The notes below the pieces were generated by a model. It was given only the letters and a program-made list of their open reading frames with translations. It was not told the origin of the DNA and searched no databases. The translations under genes were made by a program, and so were the position numbers. From NCBI RefSeq assembly GCF_021130785.1, contig NW_025778909.1, positions 102,110-166,109 on the forward strand: 64,000 nt of DNA, given 5' to 3'. Shown here one piece after another: positions 57,567-64,000 of the stretch. Every line of letters starts with the position of its first letter. Within the stretch, counting starts at the first letter, position 1. The DNA comes from Homalodisca vitripennis (taxonomy: Eukaryota > Arthropoda > Insecta > Hemiptera > Cicadellidae).

Positions 57567-60065
57567 CAGGGTGATTCATGAAGTTCTCCCCCCACTTCTA
57601 CAGCACATTGTACTAGTAAAAATAATGAAAAAATGTTATATAAACATAGGTCCGAAAACGCTTCGTTAGCGAGTTACAGCTAGCGAAAGATTTCGCCTGA
57701 ATTCTTGGGTAAAGAGTAAAATTAAAGCCATACTGAACTTTTGAAAAGGTTAATTAAGTAAGAAATATCGTGGATTCTTATGTATTTTTACCTGATAAAG
57801 CTAATAAAATAGGTTTCAGAACTGTACCCGTAGTAGTTTTTGAGGGATTCAGGGTTAAATGCCAAAAAATTGGGGCACGAAACAATGTTTTTTTTAAGTT
57901 TGATATACAATAACTTTGTTAAAATTGGTAATAAGTACATAAAATTAACAAACATTAATTGTAGAGAATTTAATTGTGAGAAAATTGATATAATCAAAGT
58001 CTAAAATAAAACAGAAATAAGTACCAAAAAATCGATTTTATTCAGTATAATACATTACTAGTTTTAAGCAAAATTAATCAGGGTTGGGCCAACCGTACGC
58101 GCCTTTTTATAATAGATGTTCGAAAATTAGGCCATCATTATCAATACATTTTGCAGCAAGTTTGTGTATTGCTTTTGTTGCGTTTCTTAATTTTTCAGGA
58201 CTTCCCTGTATCTGCACAGCCGAATCCATAATACGGGCAATTAATTCATCACGAGAATTCACTTTTGTCTTGTATACAATGTCTTTCATCCATCCCCAGA
58301 TACAATAATCCAATGGAGATAGATCTGGTGATCTTGGTGGCCAAGGGTGAGGCCCTCCACGACCAATCCAGTGTCCAGGAAATTGATGATTTAAGTAAGC
58401 AGAAACGGCACGTGAAAAGTGGGGAGGTGCTCCGTCATGCTGGAAGTACAAATTTTGTCTGAGATGTAAAGGAACATTCTCTAACAGCTGGCAACTCTTC
58501 TTGAAGGAAATGCAAATAGAACTCAGCATTTAGGCGTCCAGGTAATATGAAAGGTCCAATCAGCCGATTGTGCAAAAGGCCACACCAGACATTGACGCTA
58601 AATCGGTGTTGAAAGTTCTGTTCCACTACCTCATGTGGATTTTCTTCTGCCCATGAGTGTTCATTGTGCAAGTTATTGACACCATACTGAGTGAATTGTG
58701 CCTCATCCGTAAACAAAATACGCTTGTAGAGTTGATTATTAATATTCAAAAAGTTGCAAAACTCCAAGCGAAGCGGACCATCCCCTAGCTGTAGATGTTG
58801 AACCTTTTTGTTTATGAAACGGATAAAATTTGTTTCGATTAAGTGACCTCCACACCGTTGACTGCGAAACTCCTATCCGCCTAGAAATACGTCGTGTACT
58901 TACACCTGGACTGCATCATCAAGTTGGACAGCTCGTTCATAATTGGTTCTAGTACTTGGTAGTGATCCTGTTTCCCGAAGAGTACGAAAAGTTCCTGAAA
59001 TTGTTTTGGTATCTGGAATCCTCCTATTAGGGTAACGTAGTTCATATTCTTCTACAGCAGCTCTAGCATTACCGTAACAGTAACCCAAAATAAAAACCAT
59101 ATCAGCGTATTCCTCTGATGTAAATAAGTAAGGCATTTTTTCGCTGAATAAACAATTGAATTATAACTCACAGAAAAATTGCATTTAATAACACGATTCA
59201 CAGAACCCGATCTCTGCTGTAGCTTGCAAAACACCACTAATACACAGTTCTAACGTAACAGTACAGAATACCATTGTTGATCAGCTATTATTCGTGCGTT
59301 ACCAACTTAGAAATTAATAAAACAAAAAACTGCATTTCGATGATTAGTAAACAATAATGGGAAAATGTTTGCTTCATTTATTTTCGAACATTTGATGTAA
59401 ATTTTTATTTAAAAAAAAAAAAATACAACGTAATAAAACATGATATTTTTATTTACAAACAAATTTATTTAACAGTTAATCTTGTTTTCTCAATTTATCT
59501 CATCATTAAGGAAACAAACATTTTGTGTTTGTTTTATTTTAACTAAATACCGTACGGTATTTCTTTACAGCTAGTAATGTATTATACTGAATAAAATCGA
59601 TTTGTTGGTACTTATTTCTGTTTTATTTTAGACTTTGATTATATCAATTTTCTCACAATTAAATTCTCTACAATTAATGTTTGTTGATTTTATGTATTTA
59701 TTACCAATTTAACAAAGTTATTGTACATCAAACTTAAAAAAACATTGTTTCGTGCCCCAATTTTTTGCATTTAACCCTGAATCCCCTCAAAAACTACTAC
59801 GGGTACAGTTCTGAAACCTATTTTATTAGCTTTATCAGGTAAAAATACATAAGAATTCCACGATATTTCTTACTTAATTAACCTTTCCAAAAGTTCAGTA
59901 TGGCTTTATTTTACTCTTTACCCAGGAATTCAGGCGCGAAATCTTTCGCTAGCTGTAACTGGCTAACGAAGCGTTTTCGGACCTATGTTTATATAACATT
60001 TTTTCATTATTTTTACTAGTACAATGTGCTGTAGAAGTGGGGGGAGAACTTCATGAATCACCCTG
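57567..60065 (-). mobile_element. 2.5-kb DD41D mariner with 495-bp terminal inverted repeats
   Basis: The left terminus CAGGGTGATTCATGAAGTTC (57567) and the right terminus ending GAACTTCATGAATCACCCTG (60065) are exact inverted copies. The homology continues for about 495 bp on each side (57567-58061 and 59571-60065), with only scattered differences. TA flanks both ends (57565-57566, 60066-60067). A broken transposase lies between the arms on the minus strand. TIRs of this length are far from the roughly 30 bp typical of mariners and give the whole element a fold-back shape. Confidence 0.9.
58107..59136 (-). pseudogene. DD41D mariner transposase with three or more frameshifts
   Basis: Starts MPYLFTSEEYADMVFILGYC at 59136, a helix-turn-helix DNA-binding region. 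A shift near 58905 leads to STRRISRRIGVSQSTVWRSL, another near 58815 to LRLEFCNFLN and RILFTDEAQF (first Asp), VNVWCGLLHN. A third near 58490 leads to YFQHDGAPPH (second Asp) and SPDLSPLDY (third Asp). There are 41 residues between the second and third Asp, again DD41D. The C-terminus GLIFEHLL* ends at 58107. The protein differs clearly from the copy at 32.6-33.6 kb, so two separate DD41D lineages are present. Confidence 0.8.
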
Positions 60066-61053
60066 TATATCCTCCAAAGTAAACCTCTTTGAAAGCTGTG
60101 TTAAAGAACTGTATGTTATTCCCCTGTTAGTAAGTTATTTTTATAACAAACCAGGAGTCTCACTTAGATATGGAAAAAGACTTTGGAGGACACACACACA
60201 CACAGATAATACTTTTTAAATTTGCATGCACCATATAATGAATAATATAATTTAGATAAAAGTAAGTGAGATAATGAGGGACACTTCAGATATTACAAAA
60301 TTTGTTATATTCCTATATATCTAATATAAATGTAAATATATTGTTTACATTATTTCACAGTATATAATCTAAGAATCTTAAGGAAAATATATACTGTTCT
60401 CTAATACTGCTAAATTTATAGAATGTGTTTGGTTCATATGTGTAATAAGGAATAGTATCCACATGTTATGGTCCAACTGTCGACCAACTAATTGTTGGTA
60501 CTTGGACCATAGCCAACCACTGTTGGTCGCATTCATCTTTTCTCTCGGGTTCATTGAGAGTAAATAGACTTGAAACGATATGTACGTTCTATTGTATAAC
60601 TATTGTAAATAAGATCAAAATTAAAATAAGAAATAGGTTAGTACAAGTAAAGCGATGAAGAAAGAGCGCTAGATTCGAATATTGCTAAGAGTAAAATTTT
60701 AAGTTTATTATATCATACTTGGTAGTAAGACTTTAATGTAACGATCCAAGTTATATTCTATTACTGATATATTAATATCTAATTTTGATTTATAGTTTTG
60801 TATAAATAAAAATGTTTGCTGTTAAATAAATGACTAGCAGTAACCTGCAGCTTTTCCCCGATATACTAATGAATAACAGGTACGTCATTGGGAAGGTCCT
60901 ATTTAAATTTCTTAATATAAATTTGTGAAAATTATTTTATAACCACTACAATAAATTCCATTCACCTGCTCCACTTCCAAATAATTGAAGTTAAAAGAGC
61001 AATATTTTGGGTTCCTGAAGTCTGAGAGCCAAAAAATACAACATTCCATTTAA
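60066..61053. other. Gene-free stretch
   Basis: It contains the nested palindrome at 60467-60511 and a short (AC) run near 60190. No coding frame recognised. Confidence 0.4.
60467..60511. repeat. Nested palindrome
   Basis: The outer arms TATGGTCCAA and TTGGACCATA are perfect 10-bp inverted copies enclosing perfect 6-bp inner arms ACCAAC and GTTGGT with a five-base loop. A further copy of the inner motif (CCAACCACTGTTGGTC) lies directly downstream at 60513-60528. Confidence 0.8.
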
Positions 61054-61454
61054 GGGGGTTCGGTATCCAAAAAATGAAATTTTTTATAAATTTTCGTGTT
61101 TTAATATTTTATTATTCTATGACTAATTCTTGACATTTTAATGCAAAAACTATTAAAATCCGATGATGGGAACTATTTTTATTTTTATTTTGAAAAATAT
61201 ACTACATGCCAACAATTTAGTGTTTCCATTGCAACTGAAGTATTTGTTATAGTAACACAGTTGTATTCTTTCCAAACTATGATTTAGATTTATGGGTTGG
61301 TACACCTGTCTTGTCTACTAACAAAAAATACAGCTGTCTATAACTGTCTTCCAGTTACAATAAACCAATTTTGTGTTTGTAAACAAAACAAGTTCTGTTT
61401 GGTGGATTGTAGTTACTGTTATTTTGTTTGTAGAACGCATTTTGATTTCTAAAA

Positions 61455-63287
61455 ATGCCTAGAAGTAATAGAATTTTTAAGAAGAGAAAAAGTGAGTTTT
61501 ACAAAAAGAAAGTAGTTGTAGAGTGTGAAAGCAGTGGTAGTGGTGTTGTTTTGGAAGAAACTGTGGAAGATAGGTTAGTTGAGAGTGAAACTGAGCCTAG
61601 TCCTACGCCGAAATAATGAGGACACAGATGATGTTGTTAGTGCTTCAAAAGCGAAACTAGGTAATATCAGTCAAAATTATAAAAAACATAACTGATAAGG
61701 AGCCTAATTTCCAAAATGATATTGTTGATTTTAAAAAACTTATAAATGTAATTTCTCAAATAGCAGTATGCAAACAGTGTCATCAACCGATCGATTTTAA
61801 AATCAAGTATCGTGTAGGCCTTTTTTCTCGGGGAACTTTTCATGTGAAGGTTGCAATGAAAAGACACTGACCTCTTATGAAAACTCCTTAGTCTTGCAAA
61901 ATAGACCTAATGATGATACAAAATTATATGATATAAATGTAAGATTGGTGTATGGCATGCGTACGATTGGCAGAGGCCAGACGGCTGCCGCTACACTATG
62001 TGGCGTACTAAATCTGCCCTCTCCTCCATCACGGTTTATGAATTACACACAACTGTTAGGGTCTGTGACTGAAGATGTTTGTTTTAAGATTATGAAGGAA
62101 GCAGTAGAAGAATCAGTGATTATAAATGAAGGTAGGAGGGATTTGACAGTAGCCATAGACGAGACATGGCAAAAGCGAGGCCATACATCACAAAATGTTA
62201 TAATCACTGCAACATCTGTGGATACCGGTAAGGTAATTGATGCAGAGATTTTTATCTAAGTATTTTCGTTGTAAAGACAAATTAATTGGACAACATAGTG
62301 ATAAGTGCAGTGCAAACTATCTGGGAGTAAGCGGAGGCATGGAAGTTGTCGGAGCTCGTGCGATTTTCCATCGGTCCCTACCCACTTACAATGTTCGCTA
62401 CGTTGAATACTTAGGTGATGGGGATTCGAAAGGGTTTTTTTAGTGTTGTGGAAAGCAAGCCCTATAGTGATGAGTGCCTGGTGAAAAAAACTAGAATGCA
62501 TTGGGCACGTGCAGAAGCGCATGGGGACTCGCCTAAAGAATTTAAAATTAAAAGAGGGAAAAAACAAACAAACCGATGGAAAAACAATAGGCGGTCGGAA
62601 CAGACTGACTGAAGCTGCCATATTAGCCATACAAAAAATATTATGGTCTAGCAATTCGAAGAAATGCAAGCAATTTAGAAGACATGCGAAAAGCTGTTTG
62701 GGCTGAGTATTACCATTTGCTATCCAGCAATACAAATCCTCAACACGGACTTTGCCCAATAGGGAGTGAAAGTTGGTGCAAGTACCAAAAGGCTATGGCT
62801 TGTAATGAAACTTATGAACCATTCCAAACATTTTTCACCTTCTGCTGTCATCATGAACAAGATAAAGCCTATTTTTACAGACCTAAGTGCACCTGATTTG
62901 CTTCGTAAATGTCTCCACGGTAAGTCACAAAACCCAAATGAGTCCGTAAACCAAGTAATCTGGTCTCGCCTGCCAAAAACTGTCTTTGTTGGCATACACA
63001 CCTTGCACTTAGGAGTGTATGATGCCATAAGTTCCTTCAATAAAGGAAATATGGCAAAATGTATGGTTTTTACAACATCTTGGAATGACTGTTGGACATA
63101 ATTTTTTGTGAAGCAATGAAAAAGCTGGGACATAGCCTCGCTTACAAAAAAGCTCAACGCATGGCTAACCGAAAGTCGCAAAAAAATCAAGGCAAGCTCG
63201 CTCAAGTGCCAAGAGGAAGCTGGAAGATCAGTGGGAAAGAGTTGGAGGATCCTGATAAACCCTAGTTATGCAGCTGGATGTCATTAA
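61455..63287 (+). pseudogene. Kolobok/'Mutator-like' transposase with many frameshifts
   Basis: Starts MPRSNRIFKKRKSEFYKKK and meets stops at 61614. Zinc-binding pairs CKQC and CEGC lie around 61.76-61.85 kb, separated by a shift. A longer open piece (61894-62259) reads LVYGMRTIGRGQTAAATLCG, AIDETWQKRGHTSQN, ATSVDTGKVIDAEI. A shift then leads to SKYFRCKDKL, SANYLGVSGGMEVVGA, VEYLGDGDSKGFF (an Asp-rich catalytic candidate). Further shifts separate KRMGTRLKNLKLKEGK, DGKTIGGRNRLTEAAI, AVWAEYYHLLSSNTNPQHGL, CLHGKSQNPNESVNQVIWSR and HLGVYDAISSFNKGN. The end NPSYAAGCH* at 63287 fits the family C-terminus. At least six frame breaks make it inactive. Confidence 0.75.
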
Positions 63288-63374
63288 TATTATAATAAAG
63301 GTCAGTGAATTCAACTTATTTGATGTGTGTTGCCTTTAGCTGCGATTTCCCGAAAAATTAACTTTTTTATCACT

Positions 63375-63680
63375 TATGTACCTTTTTCTCAAGATCCAAC
63401 TGAATCAGATTAACATAAAAAAAAATACACATGTACTTAAGACCAGTACACACATTTAGAGCGGAAGACATTATAAAAATCTATTTTAAATTTTTATTAA
63501 AAAAATTATAATTATAAATTATTTTTTAAAAAAATTAATAAAATTTTTTATTTACAACCAAATTAAATAAAAACTTTTTTTAACTTTGTTCCGCTCTAAA
63601 TGTTAACAAAGGTCTAAATAGTAGTGTCCTAAAGTTTGATGATGATAGCTTTAAATATTTTCTGAGAAAAAGGGTACATA
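63375..63680. repeat. 305-bp nested fold-back inside the Kolobok-like element
   Basis: The outer arms TATGTACCTTTTTCTCA (63375-63391) and TGAGAAAAAGGGTACATA (63663-63680) are inverted copies with one extra G. The inner arms ACATTTAGAGCGGAA (63452-63466) and their exact complement (63589-63603) enclose about 120 bases of A/T only or nearly so. The two pairs share about the same centre, so the whole block could form one long hairpin or be a nested miniature element. Confidence 0.75.
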
Positions 63681-63730
63681 AAATTGGCCAAATTAACATG
63701 GGAAGGATAGGGCATACCGAACCCCCTTAA

Positions 63731-64000
63731 TTTTAAAATGATTTCAGTATTAGGAAATATTTATGGATAGACTAAAGTGTGTGTGTGTGTATTCATCTTT
63801 ATTATGTTATATATGAATGAATTAAAATATAATAAATATTTTTTGTGCTGTATATTACACCTCACATTACCATCAATATTTCTTTAGCCACTAACCAACC
63901 AACACGTTCAATTTGTTTAGAGACTCACAATTCAAACATTATTATTATAAATACTAAAAGAATGTATACATTGGTGATTTACACATATATTGAATTAGTT
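63731..64000. other. Gene-free end of the window
   Basis: A short (GT) run lies near 63778-63791; nothing else was recognised. Confidence 0.4.

Larger units (their letters stand above)
61054..63726 (+). mobile_element. 2.67-kb TTAA-flanked Kolobok-like transposon
   Basis: The ends GGGGGTTCGGTAT (61054) and ATACCGAACCCCC (to 63726) are exact 13-bp inverted copies. TTAA flanks both (61050-61053 and 63727-63730), a 4-bp target duplication used by Kolobok and piggyBac. The internal gene is of the 'Mutator-like transposase' type that Repbase-style naming puts in Kolobok and has no piggyBac motifs. A 305-bp fold-back lies in the 3' non-coding part. Confidence 0.8.

Noticed and set aside
62256..63205. 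Minus-strand frames of 161 and 167 residues
   Set aside because: They are antisense shadows of the frameshifted Kolobok-like transposase, whose plus-strand pieces match the family in order.

Overview
The window looks like a piece of an AT-rich animal nuclear genome, most likely an arthropod and probably an insect. The evidence is the set of mobile elements: DD41D mariners, a Penelope-like element with a GIY-YIG endonuclease, a Helitron/Helentron-like relic, a TTAA-flanked Kolobok-like transposon, and a TIR-bounded element carrying a gene family that I know mainly from insect genomes. Long AT, CA and CT microsatellites and long gene-poor AT-rich stretches agree with this. I cannot name the species. 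I see no bacterial operon, no rRNA, no CRISPR array and no confident tRNA. These calls come from reading motifs by eye; no database was searched.

Layout. (1) Bases 1-3704 hold six compact, intronless genes that look like the edge of an integrated double-jelly-roll (Polinton-like/adintovirus-like) DNA virus: the C-terminal part of a major capsid protein, three unassigned genes on the minus strand, a zinc-ribbon protein resembling the VLTF3 late transcription factor family, and a small OB-fold-like protein. Three of the six start codons sit in a T-run/TAAATGG context like a poxvirus late promoter, and two of these form one perfect palindrome between divergent genes. (2) 4453-4785 is a solo terminal repeat of a Penelope-like element. 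(3) About 12.6-15.8 kb is a decayed Helitron-like element: a 413-bp duplicated leader, a cysteine-protease-like domain, a Helitron Rep N-terminal domain, then an abrupt join to the last helicase motif. (4) 16.2-19.9 kb is repeat-rich, with hairpins, degenerate tandem units and a Helitron-like 3' end. (5) 22.2-22.6 kb is a mariner fossil. (6) 26.3-27.2 kb is a microsatellite block with a perfect 27-bp inverted repeat. (7) 32455-33782 is a 1.3-kb DD41D mariner with two visible transposase lesions. (8) 38231-42469 is a 4.24-kb transposon with perfect 44-bp TIRs and TIR-like subterminal repeats around a frameshifted gene of the 'YSDNC ... GHTQNEGD' (DUF7869-like) family. (9) 51.1-52.4 kb is a Penelope-like element with an inverted terminal repeat and a hammerhead-like core. 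(10) 57567-60065 is a second DD41D mariner with unusually long 495-bp TIRs. (11) 61054-63726 is a TTAA-flanked Kolobok/'Mutator-like' element with a broken transposase.

Every transposase or replicase I recognise is interrupted by frameshifts or stops, so this looks like a graveyard of fairly young and older insertions around an integrated viral fragment. Host genes are not evident. A few short open, GC-richer stretches with splice-like borders (43.3-43.9, 48.8-49.0 and 49.9-50.1 kb) are the only candidates for host exons, and they are weak.
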